A stretch of DNA of 41,848 bases from Gammaproteobacteria bacterium (lineage in GTDB: Bacteria > Pseudomonadota > Gammaproteobacteria > PS1 > Pseudothioglobaceae), in NCBI GenBank assembly GCA_030739975.1, contig JASLYC010000072.1, positions 1 to 41,848 of the forward strand, written 5' to 3'. Made by a program: the position numbers and the translations under genes. Below are positions 1 to 9,977 of this stretch, piece after piece. The notes under the pieces were generated by a model, which was given only the letters and a program-made list of their open reading frames with translations, did no database searches and had not been told where the DNA came from. Numbering within the stretch: position 1 is the first letter of the stretch; each line of letters opens with the position of its first letter.

Positions 1-436
<436 letters not shown>

Positions 437-553
437 AATCTTTAACTCTTTAGAACCATTGGTTCAATTTTTTTAAAAGCTTTTCTGCTTTTGTTTTTTA
501 TGTGCACTGCACAATTTTTATTGTACGAGTGCCCACACAAGTTGTTTGATATT

Positions 554-565
554 TTGTTAAAGAGC
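554..565 (-). promoter_or_regulatory. rRNA antitermination boxA
   Basis: Read on the minus strand this is GCTCTTTAACAA, matching the boxA core of gammaproteobacterial rRNA leaders. It lies between the rRNA promoter and the 16S 5' end, where boxA is expected to load the Nus antitermination complex. Confidence 0.8.
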
Positions 566-609
566 TACCACAAATAAAACGTTAGTTTTTGATGCGGTGA
601 AAGGCGGAA

Positions 610-637
610 ATTATACTCACATATATTTTTGCGTCAA
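610..637 (-). promoter_or_regulatory. Strong sigma70 promoter of the rRNA operon
   Basis: On the minus strand a -35 box TTGACG (632-637) is separated by 16 bp from a perfect -10 box TATAAT (610-615). Transcription would start near 603 and run through boxA into the 16S gene. The leader is about 165 nt. Only one clear promoter is visible. Confidence 0.8.
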
Positions 638-702
638 GCTCTTTTCACTTTTTTTTGCTAATTAATTTTGAATATTTTTTCTCGCTTATTTTTTATAGAA
701 AA

Positions 703-1164
703 CTAAGGCTTTATTTTGTGGCTAGGCACTATCATATTGAGTAATTCATCTGCCTCGTTAATATCAACAATCTCACCAATATTATTAACCATTTCTAGGT
801 CGTTATCATTCCACCCTTTAATACCAAGTTTTAATGACCTTACGTTGCAAAAATTCATATTTATTAATGTCAATGCAGCAAGTGCAGACCGTCTTCCAGA
901 TCTACACACAACTACTATGTTTTGATTACGAGAGCCAGCAAGGATTGGTATAGTTTCACCATAGTTCCAAACACAAGACTCCTCAAGTAAGCCTCTCGGG
1001 ACATGTAAAGAGCCTTTGATGTGCATTAAATCGAATTCGCTTTGTTCCCTCACATCTAAAATAATAGGCGCTGGTTCAGTTTTTATTTCCTCCTCTAAAT
1101 CCCAAGGAAATAACTCTGTCACAAACTCTAAAGCATTATCTACAAGGCTTTGGTATTCGTCCAT
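703..1164 (-). CDS. Rhodanese-domain protein
   Basis: This 153-residue single-domain rhodanese (sulfurtransferase fold) has an active-site loop CRSGRR at residues 87-92, with C87 as the likely persulfide-forming cysteine. The usual LDVRE strand is at about 36-40 and the GSLHVPRG segment at about 51-58. There is no signal peptide or membrane segment, so it is probably cytoplasmic. Its ATG directly abuts the stop of the NarL-like regulator (1165), so the two are translationally linked and it is the last gene of the mnmE-kinase-regulator-rhodanese run. Sulfur relay or a redox-sensing link to the cysteine-bearing kinase are possible roles; neither is shown by the sequence. The family assignment is firm and the substrate is unknown. 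Confidence 0.85.
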   Translation of the reverse strand: MDEYQSLVDNALEFVTELFPWDLEEEIKTEPAPIILDVREQSEFDLMHIKGSLHVPRGLLEESCVWNYGETIPILAGSRNQNIVVVCRSGRRSALAALTLINMNFCNVRSLKLGIKGWNDNDLEMVNNIGEIVDINEADELLNMIVPSHKIKP

Positions 1165-1806
1165 TTAATTGAGCCTATCTTTACAGCACCCCTGTTCAGT
1201 AATCATAACTGCTACTTCAACTCTTGAGTTTAGAGATAATTTTTTAAGTATTGATTTGACGTGAAGTTTTACTGTGCCATCTGATATTCCTAAATCTCGG
1301 CCTATCACTTTATTGCTACAACCACTAGCTACTTTACATGCGACCTCTTGTTCTCTATTAGTTAAGGATTCAAAAGAAGCTTCATTGTCAGTTAATTCAT
1401 TCTTTAAAACTTTAGCCAAAATATGAGTCATCTCTTTTGCTACAACTATTGAGCCTTTAACAATCTCCCCTATAGCGTCTACCAATTCATCTGGATCCAT
1501 ATCTTTTAATAGGTATCCTTGCGCTCCATGTTTTAAGCAATTACGTAAATCATATTCTTCAGTGCTAGTAGTGAGCATTACTACTGGTGATTTTATGTTT
1601 TTAGATTTTATTAACCTCAGAACCTCGATGCCTGACATTTCAGGCATGCGCAGATCCAATAGAATAATATCAAAACAAAATTTCTCTATTTGTATTAAGC
1701 CTTCTTTGGCAGTTGCAGCAGACTGCGCATTTATCTTTCTTGACTCTAGTAACGAAATTAAACCGTTTCTAAATAATGCATGGTCGTCAATAATATATAC
1801 ATTCAT
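1165..1806 (-). CDS. NarL/FixJ-family response regulator
   Basis: This 213-residue two-domain regulator has an N-terminal receiver with the acidic pair D7-D8 and the phospho-acceptor D51 (in LLDLRMPEMSG). A C-terminal LuxR-type helix-turn-helix spans about residues 146-200 (LTNREQEV...SDGTVKLHVKSIL). It is a DNA-binding transcription factor of the NarL type. Its ATG lies 2 nt downstream of the stop of the kinase gene, so it is almost certainly the cognate partner of that kinase. Denitrification or other electron-acceptor genes are the usual targets of NarL proteins, but none are in this window, so the regulon is unknown. It could equally be a regulator of oxygen or redox response. Confidence 0.9.
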   Translation of the reverse strand: MNVYIIDDHALFRNGLISLLESRKINAQSAATAKEGLIQIEKFCFDIILLDLRMPEMSGIEVLRLIKSKNIKSPVVMLTTSTEEYDLRNCLKHGAQGYLLKDMDPDELVDAIGEIVKGSIVVAKEMTHILAKVLKNELTDNEASFESLTNREQEVACKVASGCSNKVIGRDLGISDGTVKLHVKSILKKLSLNSRVEVAVMITEQGCCKDRLN

Positions 1807-1808
1807 AG

Positions 1809-3287
1809 CTATTCCTTAAAAGTAACAATAACACGCGTGCCTTCTCCAATATCAGACTCTATATCAATTTTAGCGCCAATTATTTCTGCCCTCTCTTTCA
1901 TAATATTCATTCCAATATTATTCCCCATTATTTCGTATTCATCCTGATCTTTCTGAAACCCTACACCGTCATCCTCAATGAGTAGTTTACAAGTTGGCTC
2001 AGAAACTAATAGTATCCTTACATTTTTTGCTTTTGCATGTTTACGAACATTTGCTAACGCCTCTTGGGTAATTCTTAGAATTTGAATTTCAACTTCAGGA
2101 AGTAATTTTAGTCTTCCATTGACTTGAAAAAAAGTTGCTATACCCTCTTCAGATTTAAATCTATTAACAAGGTTCTTTAATGATACCTCGATACCTTTTG
2201 CATCAAGAGGAACTCTGAAATTACACATTAACTCTCTAAGTTCCTGATTTGCCTGGGTAATGTTATCTTGCAAATTTGCTATCTTTTTACTAGCACTTGA
2301 GGTGTTGCTATTTTTTATTGAATCTCCTAGAACGGTTGTTTGCAATTTTAGACTGTATATAGTTTGAGCTAAAGAGTCGTGCATTTCTTGGGATAATAAT
2401 AATCTTTCTTGAGATAGTTCCATTCTTTTTGTCTCTCTATCAAGCCTGGCCTTGTCCAAAGCAACAGAAATATTGTCAGAAATTGATTGCAGCAAAGCTC
2501 TTTCATCTTGCGCTAATGATGGCTCAATATCGAAAAATAAATTAAATATGCCTAAGGTCTTATTGTGGTACCTTAATGGAATAAAGATAGAGCCAACCTT
2601 GGCCTGCTGTTGAGATTTCTTACCAACACATTTTGCGCAAGTATGGACACTGAACTGAACATAAGCATCTTGCGCTAAAGCTATCTCACCACAAAAACAA
2701 TCTGAAACTAATATTTCTGAAACCTGCCCATTTTTATCTATCACTCCTCTGGTAGCAGCTAATTGCAATTCGCCATTGGCATTAAGGCTTCTTGCTACAC
2801 CTGATCGAGCGCCTGTCATATTAATATAAATATCCAAAAAACTTTCGAACAGCTCATTGGTAGAATGCATTTTATTTAGCTTTGAAGAAATACCATAAAG
2901 AGTTTCTAGTGAGGCTGACTTTTTACTTAGACGCTGTATCTGTTTCTTGAGAATAGTTTCCATGTCGTCATATAAATATTGATTTTCTTCTATAAGGTGA
3001 TTAATTGCACTAGCAATAGGTTGGAATGATGACGGTTGTTTTTCTTCTAGCCTAGCATTTTGATTAATTTTGTAGCCCCTTACCCATTTCTGTAATTCAT
3101 TGAATGGTAATAAGAAATCTTTACGAATGACAAAGTATAAGGCTATAAAAATAACTAAAATTACTAAGCTAATCAATCCATCAATATAGCTAGAGCTGTT
3201 GTAAAACAAAATTACTTCAATAACTAGAGCAAACGATAGTGCAATAGTAATTAAAAAATATAATAAAAATTTTGTTTTAATGCTCAT
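1809..3287 (-). CDS. NarX-like sensor histidine kinase with GAF-region cysteine cluster
   Basis: This 492-residue membrane kinase has two N-terminal transmembrane segments (about 8-28 and 36-55) separated by a very short loop, then a HAMP-like linker. A GAF-like domain (about 145-280) follows, then a HisKA_3 dimerisation domain with phospho-acceptor H303 in EMHDSLAQT. The C-terminal HATPase has an N-box at about 408-420, DDGVGF at 439-444 and GMNIMKERA at 459-467. The GAF region carries C197, C199, C217 and C220, resembling the central cysteine cluster noted in NarX-type sensors. The periplasmic nitrate-binding region of E. coli NarX is absent, so the signal is more likely sensed in the cytoplasm, perhaps redox or O2 through the cysteines (inference). 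It is operonic with the response regulator. Confidence 0.87.
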   Translation of the reverse strand: MSIKTKFLLYFLITIALSFALVIEVILFYNSSSYIDGLISLVILVIFIALYFVIRKDFLLPFNELQKWVRGYKINQNARLEEKQPSSFQPIASAINHLIEENQYLYDDMETILKKQIQRLSKKSASLETLYGISSKLNKMHSTNELFESFLDIYINMTGARSGVARSLNANGELQLAATRGVIDKNGQVSEILVSDCFCGEIALAQDAYVQFSVHTCAKCVGKKSQQQAKVGSIFIPLRYHNKTLGIFNLFFDIEPSLAQDERALLQSISDNISVALDKARLDRETKRMELSQERLLLSQEMHDSLAQTIYSLKLQTTVLGDSIKNSNTSSASKKIANLQDNITQANQELRELMCNFRVPLDAKGIEVSLKNLVNRFKSEEGIATFFQVNGRLKLLPEVEIQILRITQEALANVRKHAKAKNVRILLVSEPTCKLLIEDDGVGFQKDQDEYEIMGNNIGMNIMKERAEIIGAKIDIESDIGEGTRVIVTFKE

Positions 3288-3328
3288 ATAATTTCTGTAT
3301 TAATTGTAAATCTTAAATCACTTTCTGG

Positions 3329-4669
3329 TTATTTTCCAATACAAAATGAAGAAAATATCTCGCCCAATAAATCGTCTGAAGAAAATTCACCTGTAATGCT
3401 ACCCAGCTGAAGGCCTGCTTGACGCAAATCTTCTGCCAGCAACTCACTCGCACTACTGCTTAATTGAACTATACCATTTTGAATGTAACTAAGAGCAGAT
3501 TCAAGAGCTATTATGTGTCTTTTTCTTGCCAAGACAACATTTTCTCCTAAGTCATTAAACCCAGCAATCCGAGCCAACTCATCTCTCAATAGATCAACAC
3601 CTGATCCATGTTTTGCCGATATTGTTAATTCAACCATATCCAAATTGCTTGATTTAGAAACTGACTCATTAGTTAAATCTGACTTGTTTTTTACCAGCAA
3701 TATTGGCTTATCTTTAACGCTTACAGGAAGTATTGATAGGTCGGCATTTTTCTCTTGCGCATCATATACAACAATAACAACATCAGCCCTTTCAATTTCT
3801 ACATGTGCTCTTTTTATTCCTTCTTTTTCAATTTTATTGTCACTTAAATGGAGGCCCGCAGTATCAATAATATTCAACGGCATTCCATTTATATGTATTG
3901 TCTCTCTCAATATATCTCTAGTAGTTCCAGCCTCATCTGTTACTATTGCACTAGATTGAAGTGTAAGAGCGTTTAACAGTGAAGATTTCCCAGCGTTCGG
4001 TTTTCCTGCAATCACTATATACAAGCCTTCCCTCAAAATAGCTCCCTGTTTTGCAGAGCTAAGTATATCTATTATCTTGTTTTCAATATTTATTATCTTT
4101 TCCATTGCACGATGAGATTCCAAAAAATCTATATCTTCATCAGTAAAATCAATGGTTGCTTCTACAAATACACGAAGCTCAGTGATTGAGTCATTTATTC
4201 CATTCACTTTAGAAGAAAATTCACCCGACAATGATCTTAAGGCTGATCTTGCTGACTGTCTGGAATTGGCAGAGATAAGATCAGCAACAGCCTCTGCCTG
4301 AACTAGATCCATCTTGCCATTTAAAAATGCACGCTTTGAAAATTCACCAGGCTCAGCAGCTATAGCGCCCAACGTAATTACTGCATCCAACAAACTGCTC
4401 ATTACCTTGGTTCCGCCATGGCCTTGCAGCTCAAGAACATCTTCCCCTGTAAATGAGTTTGGAGCTGGAAAAAATAATGCCACACCCTTGTCAATAATTT
4501 CAGCATCTTGGCCAAAAAAAGAACCATAGTGTGCGAAACGAGGCTTTGGTTTATAGCCTAGCATTTTTTTTGCAATATCAAGTGTGTGTGGGCCAGATAC
4601 ACGAATTACTCCCACTCCCACTTGTCCTATACCACTAGCAATTGCACAAATGGTGTTAATACTTCCCAT
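3329..4669 (-). CDS. mnmE: tRNA modification GTPase MnmE (TrmE)
   Basis: MnmE works with MnmG to install the 5-(carboxymethyl)aminomethyl group at wobble U34 of certain tRNAs, using a methylene-THF-derived carbon. The 446-residue protein has the full family layout: an N-terminal THF-binding domain, a helical domain, and an embedded G domain with P-loop GKPNAGKS (222-229), DTAG and NKSD motifs. It ends with the diagnostic C-terminal CIGK, whose cysteine is conserved. The ATG at 4669 fits the family start (GSINTICAIAS). The kinase gene begins 41 nt downstream on the same strand, so co-transcription is possible. Confidence 0.97.
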   Translation of the reverse strand: MGSINTICAIASGIGQVGVGVIRVSGPHTLDIAKKMLGYKPKPRFAHYGSFFGQDAEIIDKGVALFFPAPNSFTGEDVLELQGHGGTKVMSSLLDAVITLGAIAAEPGEFSKRAFLNGKMDLVQAEAVADLISANSRQSARSALRSLSGEFSSKVNGINDSITELRVFVEATIDFTDEDIDFLESHRAMEKIINIENKIIDILSSAKQGAILREGLYIVIAGKPNAGKSSLLNALTLQSSAIVTDEAGTTRDILRETIHINGMPLNIIDTAGLHLSDNKIEKEGIKRAHVEIERADVVIVVYDAQEKNADLSILPVSVKDKPILLVKNKSDLTNESVSKSSNLDMVELTISAKHGSGVDLLRDELARIAGFNDLGENVVLARKRHIIALESALSYIQNGIVQLSSSASELLAEDLRQAGLQLGSITGEFSSDDLLGEIFSSFCIGK

Positions 4670-4791
4670 ACAATTAAATCTTTTGAGGTAGAAGTATAAA
4701 TTTTAAACTAACAGCAGTAAACAAGAAAGATGTTTGGCTATTATTAGAAATTATATGGCAACAATACAATGCGCATAAACATTGAACCCAA

Positions 4792-6048
4792 CTAGGTAAC
4801 TGTTTTTAGAATTATTTCTAGCCCTTTTCTGAGAACATCTTCATCTTTAGCACAATTTATACGTATACATTGATTTTGATGGTCCCAATCTGACTCCATA
4901 CCCATAAAAAAATTATGCCCAGGAATAATATATACGTTCTTTTTTTTGAGCTCAATATAAAGCTGTTCAGAAGTAATTTTCAATTCTGGGAACCACAGCC
5001 ACATAAAGAATGCACCCTCTAATTTATGCATATAGACTGGAAAATCTGTAAAAACCTCATTAAAAATAGTAACCGCATTGTCAGCCTTTTGTTTATAAAA
5101 AGGTTTTATAACATCACTACAAACTTGCAATAGTTCGTCATCTTGAATCATTCTCGTTAGTATTCCTGGACCCATACTATTAGGAGCCAAAGTCAGGACC
5201 CCATTAATTCTACTTAGTGCCTGGGCTATTTCTCGATTAGCAATTACAATACCTGTTCTAAGGCCAGGCAATCCAAGCTTAGAAAGAGACATACATAGTA
5301 CTATATTATTGTTCCAGTCTAAATTAGCGTTGGTATATAGGGCATCTGGAAATGGCTGTCCATAAGCATTATCAACTATAAGAGGAATGCTGTTATCTTG
5401 TGCAATGGTAGTTAATTCTTTTAGCTCAATATCAGTAATAACGTTACCAGTAGGGTTTGTAGGCCTTGAGACACAAATAGCTCCAATATTATTTTGTTTA
5501 ATTGTAGATTTTAATTTGTCAAAGTTTATTTGATACTTATATTGTTTATTGTCTAAAAATACAATATCTGGCTGGATTGAAACAAAAATATCTTCTGTAA
5601 GACCCTGATCTGCATATCCAATATATTCAGGAACTATAGGTAATAATATTTTCCTGGAAGATCCATCTTGCATTTCACCTGCTAATAAATTGAATAAACT
5701 GAAAAAGCTATTTTGTGACCCGTTGGTAATAACTATATTACTCTCATCAATATCCCACTTATAGTGTTTATTAAACATGATCGAGAGGGCCTTAATAAAT
5801 TCTGCATTACCTCTTGGTGAGTCATAACGACCAATAACACTAGCTATTTCAGATTTATCTATAAGTTTTGTTATTTCTTTGATAAATATTTCATTTAACT
5901 GATTAATAGGTGCCGGATTACCGCCACCTAACATAACTATATCAGTGTCATTACTATGGTTAGCAGATCCTAGGTCATCCATTAACCTGGTAATACCATT
6001 TTCACTAGAAAACTTAATACCAAATTTTGAATATTTGATATTCTTCAT
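4792..6048 (-). CDS. avtA: Valine-pyruvate aminotransferase (AvtA-type)
   Basis: This is a fold-type I PLP aminotransferase of 418 residues. The N-terminus (KFGIKFSSENGITRLMDDL, then MLGGGNPAPI at about 39-48) is close to E. coli AvtA as I recall it, which interconverts valine/2-oxoisovalerate and alanine/pyruvate. Expected PLP contacts are visible: N198 in SRPTNPTGN, D226 and Y229 in VDNAYG, the Schiff-base lysine K257 in SLSKLGLPGLR, and R264. It starts 16 nt after the M20 amidohydrolase, so the two look like an operon. Substrate preference cannot be read from sequence, and a broader alanine/branched-chain aminotransferase is possible. Confidence 0.85.
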   Translation of the reverse strand: MKNIKYSKFGIKFSSENGITRLMDDLGSANHSNDTDIVMLGGGNPAPINQLNEIFIKEITKLIDKSEIASVIGRYDSPRGNAEFIKALSIMFNKHYKWDIDESNIVITNGSQNSFFSLFNLLAGEMQDGSSRKILLPIVPEYIGYADQGLTEDIFVSIQPDIVFLDNKQYKYQINFDKLKSTIKQNNIGAICVSRPTNPTGNVITDIELKELTTIAQDNSIPLIVDNAYGQPFPDALYTNANLDWNNNIVLCMSLSKLGLPGLRTGIVIANREIAQALSRINGVLTLAPNSMGPGILTRMIQDDELLQVCSDVIKPFYKQKADNAVTIFNEVFTDFPVYMHKLEGAFFMWLWFPELKITSEQLYIELKKKNVYIIPGHNFFMGMESDWDHQNQCIRINCAKDEDVLRKGLEIILKTVT

Positions 6049-6064
6049 ATACTTAACAAATTTA

Positions 6065-7243
6065 TCATTTCAAAATATTGAAGACTAGCTGAGCCCAGTA
6101 ACTTACCCCTAGAGTCATTACATCGTCATTGAAATCATACTGCGCATTATGCAGCATGCATCCACCCTTAGGCTGGGACTTGGGAACGGCTCCATTTCCA
6201 ATCCAAATATACGCCCCTTCAGAGGCATTTAATATAAATGAAAAATCTTCAGAACCCATGCTAGGAGGCATATCCCTGATAACATTATGTTTACCAGCAA
6301 CCATAGATGCTGCTTCTGCGCACTTTTCAGCGTGTTTTTTTGTATTAATAGTTGCAGGATAACTAGGAGTGACAGTTAAACTTGCTGATACCCCCATAGT
6401 AGAACCAATATTTTCAACTATAGAATGCATCTTACTTTTCACCATTTCCCCAACATTATTGTCAAAATACCTCAATGTGCCTTTAATTTTGACATCATTT
6501 GGAATAACGTTATAAGCACTGCCGGCATTTATTGCAGTAATACTCAGCACAGCAGAATCTGTTGGCTTGATATTTCTAGAAACTATACTATGTAAGGCGT
6601 TAATTATTTGGGACGACGAAACAATAGGGTCTATACACTGATCAGGCATAGCTGCATGCCCGCCTCTACCTTTGACATTTATATCAAGTGTATCTACAGC
6701 TGCCATTACTTCATTGTCATGGATAGCAAAACAACCCTTTTTAAGGCCTGGCCAATTATGCATACCATATACTGCTTGGCAAGGAAAAAGCTCAAATAAT
6801 CCTTCCTCAATCATAACGCGTCCGCCACCGCCACCTTCCTCTGCGGGCTGGAAAATAAAGTGCACAGTTCCAGAAAAATTATTGTTCTCTTTGAGGAATA
6901 CAGCTGCGCCAAGAAGCATTGCTGAATGTCCATCATGTCCACAAGCATGCATTTTTCCTTCGTGAACTGACTTATAGTCAAAAGTGTTTAGCTCAGTAAT
7001 TGGAAGAGCATCCATATCTGCCCTAAGACCAATAACAGGACCTGATTTTTCGCCTCTAATTGTTGCCACTATGCCTGTACCAGCTAAGCCACGATGGATC
7101 TTTATGTCTTTTGAAATTAAAACTGAAGCAATATAATCACTAGTTAGCCTTTCTTCAAAGCTTAACTCGGGGTGTCTGTGCAAATGGTGACGCCAAACCA
7201 CCATTTGCTCTTTTAAATCAGTATTAAGTATCTTTGAAAGCAT
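6065..7243 (-). CDS. M20-family metallo-amidohydrolase (hippurate/N-acyl-amino-acid type)
   Basis: This is a cytoplasmic zinc amidohydrolase of the M20D group, which includes hippurate hydrolase, N-acyl-L-amino acid amidohydrolases and AbgB. In the 392-residue form, metal and catalytic motifs are RADMDALPITE (about 74-84), HACGHDGH (99-106), the QPAEEGGGG segment with E135/E136, and MHNWP with H162. The ATG at 7243 is chosen; an in-frame TTG at 7258 would add five residues (initiator plus YKFT), and neither has a clear Shine-Dalgarno. It lies upstream of avtA on the same strand, suggesting release of an amino acid from an acyl conjugate followed by transamination (inference). The natural substrate is unknown. 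Confidence 0.88.
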   Translation of the reverse strand: MLSKILNTDLKEQMVVWRHHLHRHPELSFEERLTSDYIASVLISKDIKIHRGLAGTGIVATIRGEKSGPVIGLRADMDALPITELNTFDYKSVHEGKMHACGHDGHSAMLLGAAVFLKENNNFSGTVHFIFQPAEEGGGGGRVMIEEGLFELFPCQAVYGMHNWPGLKKGCFAIHDNEVMAAVDTLDINVKGRGGHAAMPDQCIDPIVSSSQIINALHSIVSRNIKPTDSAVLSITAINAGSAYNVIPNDVKIKGTLRYFDNNVGEMVKSKMHSIVENIGSTMGVSASLTVTPSYPATINTKKHAEKCAEAASMVAGKHNVIRDMPPSMGSEDFSFILNASEGAYIWIGNGAVPKSQPKGGCMLHNAQYDFNDDVMTLGVSYWAQLVFNILK

Positions 7244-7312
7244 AGTAAATTTGTACAATTATTAACATACTAAGCACATTTAAACATACAAATACTAGTT
7301 AATTATTAGCTA

Positions 7313-9838
7313 TTAAGATCTTAAGTTCTTATTTTCTGGGTCAAATGGGGACTCTTCAATAACGATGGCTTTGTGCCTTTCGCCTAAAATTTCAATTTCA
7401 AGTGAAGACCCTACATTGGCATATTCAACCTTAACTAAACCTAGCGCTAGAGATTTTCCACAACGCCAGCCATAACCGCCAGAAGTTGCTCTGCCTACAA
7501 TCTTTCCATCCTTATAAATCGCTTCTGACCCTCGCGCATCTGCGTCCGTAACATCCAATACTTCCAAGGTAACAAAGCCATTTTCAAAGCCATTATTTTT
7601 CCACTTAAATAAAGACTCTTTACCAATAAAGTCAACCTCTTTATCTAATTTAACAAATCGATCTAGGCCTGACTCGAATGCAGAATATTCTATTGACATC
7701 TCTCTTGGAATTAAGCGGTAAGACTTCTCTAGTCTCATAGAGTCCATTGCTCGTATACCAAATGGCTTAATACCAAACTCTTCTCCTGCATCCATTAGCT
7801 TATCAAAAATATAGTTTTGCATCTCTATTGGGTGGTGCAATTCCCATCCTAGTTCGCCAACAAAGTTTACCCTTAATGCTTCTGCAGTAGCGTAACCTAC
7901 ATTTATCTTTTTACCGGTTAGCCATTTAAAATTGTTATTTGACAAATCAGCATCAGTCAATTTTTGTAGAACATCTCTAGAACTTGGACCTGCCAATACC
8001 AGGACCCCTGTTTGGCTTGTAACACGCTGCACATTTACACTGCCATCTTTGGGTGCCAACTTGAATAAGTAGTCATGATCATGTGACTCGAAAGCTCCTG
8101 CTGAAACCAAATAATAGCGTTGTGGTGCCGTCTTATATACAGTAAATTCTGCTCTAACACCTCCATTATTTGAAAGCATATGTACCAAACTTATTCTGCC
8201 TATATTTTTAGGCATTGTATTTGCAAATATTGACTCTAGCCACATCTCGGCTCCAGGCCCTTTAACAATACATTTTGCGAATGCGGACATATCTAAAAGC
8301 CCAACCTTTTCGTTTACATGTTTGCACTCATTACCTACATGCTCAAAGTAGTTTGAGCGCCTGAATGAATTTTTTTCAACAATTCGACCGTCCTCTAAAG
8401 GCTTTGAATGATTTTTGTTCAGTAGAACTTTTGATGGGTCATCTTGGTTTATATCTTCAGCGCTTAAAGCGTAGTCATTACTAGGCATAAACCAGTTAGG
8501 CCTTTCCCAGCCATAGACAGACCCGAACACTGCCCCTAATTTTTTCATACGTTCATAACAAGGGGTAGTCTTTAAAGGTCTTGAAGCAGAGCGCTCCTCA
8601 TCTGGGTAATGAGTTGTAAATACATTTGAATATGCCTCTTCATTTTTTTCAATTAAATACCCCCTAGTAGCGTAAGGTCCAAAGCGACGAGGGTCAACGC
8701 CCATCATGTCTACTGTTGGTTCTCCATCTACAATCCATTCTGCTAGTTGCCATCCTGCTCCTCCGGCCGCAGTTATGCCAAAACTATGCCCTTCATTTAA
8801 CCAAAAATTCTTAAGACCGGGTGCTGGTCCTACAATTGGATTTCCATCAGGAGTATAGGCTATAGCGCCATTGTAGATATCTTTAATGCCAACCTCTGCA
8901 AATGCTGGAACTCTATTAATACAAAAATCAATATGTGGCATTAAACGATCAAGGTCTGCCTCAAATAACTCATATTGACAGTCCTCACTTGGTCCATCTG
9001 CATAGCATACTGGAGCACCTTTTTCATAAATTCCCAATATCATCCCGCTGGCTTCTTCGCGCAAATAATAACCAGCATCAGACTCTCTTAGCACTCCCAT
9101 TTCAGGTAGCCCTTGTTTTTTCCTCTCTAATATATCTGGGTGTGGCTCTGTAACAATAAATTGGTGCTGAACTGGAATAACAGGTATATCTAGACCAACC
9201 ATTTCTCCAGTTTTTCTAGCAAAATTACCTGTACATGAAACTACATGATCACAGGCTATATCACCTTTGTCTGTTTTAACAATCCAGCTATCGTCATTTT
9301 GTTGCTCAAGGGCATTGACTTTGGTGTGTTCATAAATTTCAGCTCCCCTATTTCTTGCACCTTTACATAGTGCTTGAGTCAGGTCTGCTGGCTGAATATA
9401 TCCGTCATCTGGGTGTTGAATAGCTCCTACTAAACCCTCAGTATTACACAATGGCCATATCTCTTTAATCTGTTCAGGAGTAAGGAATTTAACATTTACT
9501 CCTACCGTTGAACCAACACCAGCGTAATATTTATATTCGTCCATTCTGTTTTCGCAATTAGCTAAACGAATATTTGAAACCACACTAAAACCGACATTCA
9601 TACCGGTCTCTTGTTCAAGTTCGTGATAGAAGTTAACAGAATATTGGTGCAGCTTGCCAACAGAATAGCTCATATTAAATAATGGCAATAAGCCTGCAGC
9701 ATGCCAAGTTGAGCCTGAAGTTAAGTCTTTCCTCTCAATCATAACAATATCAGTCCAGCCTTTTTTTGCTAGATGATATAGAGTTCCTGCTCCAACTACC
9801 CCTCCACCAATCACAACTACTTGGGTTTTATTTTTCAC
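7313..9838 (-). CDS. Dimethylglycine/sarcosine dehydrogenase-like flavoprotein with folate domain
   Basis: At 841 residues this matches mitochondrial-type DMGDH/SARDH. It has an N-terminal FAD-dependent DAO domain (GGGVVG 11-16), a bridging FAO_M segment (about 370-425), then GCV_T and GCV_T_C folate-binding domains (about 430-830). H46 in TSGSTWHAAGL is the histidine that binds FAD covalently in DMGDH. The enzyme would oxidatively demethylate dimethylglycine to sarcosine and pass the carbon to THF. Because a separate sarcosine oxidase is encoded nearby, dimethylglycine is the more likely substrate (inference). The start is GTG at 9838, decided by AGGAG seven nt upstream. The promoter and operator lie at 9925-9988, shared in design with the mttB operon. 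Confidence 0.9.
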   Translation of the reverse strand: MKNKTQVVVIGGGVVGAGTLYHLAKKGWTDIVMIERKDLTSGSTWHAAGLLPLFNMSYSVGKLHQYSVNFYHELEQETGMNVGFSVVSNIRLANCENRMDEYKYYAGVGSTVGVNVKFLTPEQIKEIWPLCNTEGLVGAIQHPDDGYIQPADLTQALCKGARNRGAEIYEHTKVNALEQQNDDSWIVKTDKGDIACDHVVSCTGNFARKTGEMVGLDIPVIPVQHQFIVTEPHPDILERKKQGLPEMGVLRESDAGYYLREEASGMILGIYEKGAPVCYADGPSEDCQYELFEADLDRLMPHIDFCINRVPAFAEVGIKDIYNGAIAYTPDGNPIVGPAPGLKNFWLNEGHSFGITAAGGAGWQLAEWIVDGEPTVDMMGVDPRRFGPYATRGYLIEKNEEAYSNVFTTHYPDEERSASRPLKTTPCYERMKKLGAVFGSVYGWERPNWFMPSNDYALSAEDINQDDPSKVLLNKNHSKPLEDGRIVEKNSFRRSNYFEHVGNECKHVNEKVGLLDMSAFAKCIVKGPGAEMWLESIFANTMPKNIGRISLVHMLSNNGGVRAEFTVYKTAPQRYYLVSAGAFESHDHDYLFKLAPKDGSVNVQRVTSQTGVLVLAGPSSRDVLQKLTDADLSNNNFKWLTGKKINVGYATAEALRVNFVGELGWELHHPIEMQNYIFDKLMDAGEEFGIKPFGIRAMDSMRLEKSYRLIPREMSIEYSAFESGLDRFVKLDKEVDFIGKESLFKWKNNGFENGFVTLEVLDVTDADARGSEAIYKDGKIVGRATSGGYGWRCGKSLALGLVKVEYANVGSSLEIEILGERHKAIVIEESPFDPENKNLRS

Positions 9839-9924
9839 TAAAATTCTCCTTTAATTTAACTAGCCAAAACTTATCTCGAAATATAACAAATCATTAACGT
9901 TGATTTCTTTAATTTATTGAAATG

Positions 9925-9942
9925 ATTGACTAAACGGTCAAT
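9925..9942. promoter_or_regulatory. Putative TetR-family operator at the dehydrogenase start site
   Basis: ATTGACTAAACGGTCAAT is an 18-bp pseudo-palindrome covering about +1 to +18 of the dehydrogenase transcript. The same 18-mer occurs inverted at 10501-10518, and diverged versions overlap the tetR promoter at 25368-25419. Position and recurrence fit repression by the BetI-like regulator at 25443; this is inferred. Confidence 0.7.
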
Positions 9943-9948
9943 GGTGGA

Positions 9949-9977
9949 ATCTTATTGGAAAAATACACTTTTGTCAA
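9949..9977 (-). promoter_or_regulatory. Promoter of the dimethylglycine dehydrogenase-like gene
   Basis: On the minus strand the -35 box TTGACA (9972-9977) is 17 bp from the -10 box TAAGAT (9949-9954). Transcription would start near 9942, giving a leader of about 100 nt before the GTG at 9838. It is the same promoter as the one at 10466-10494, in the opposite direction. Confidence 0.75.

Noticed and set aside
3513-3959. 148-codon plus-strand frame
   Set aside because: It is opposite the G domain of mnmE, whose motifs are intact; it has no recognisable family and low-complexity serine-rich content.
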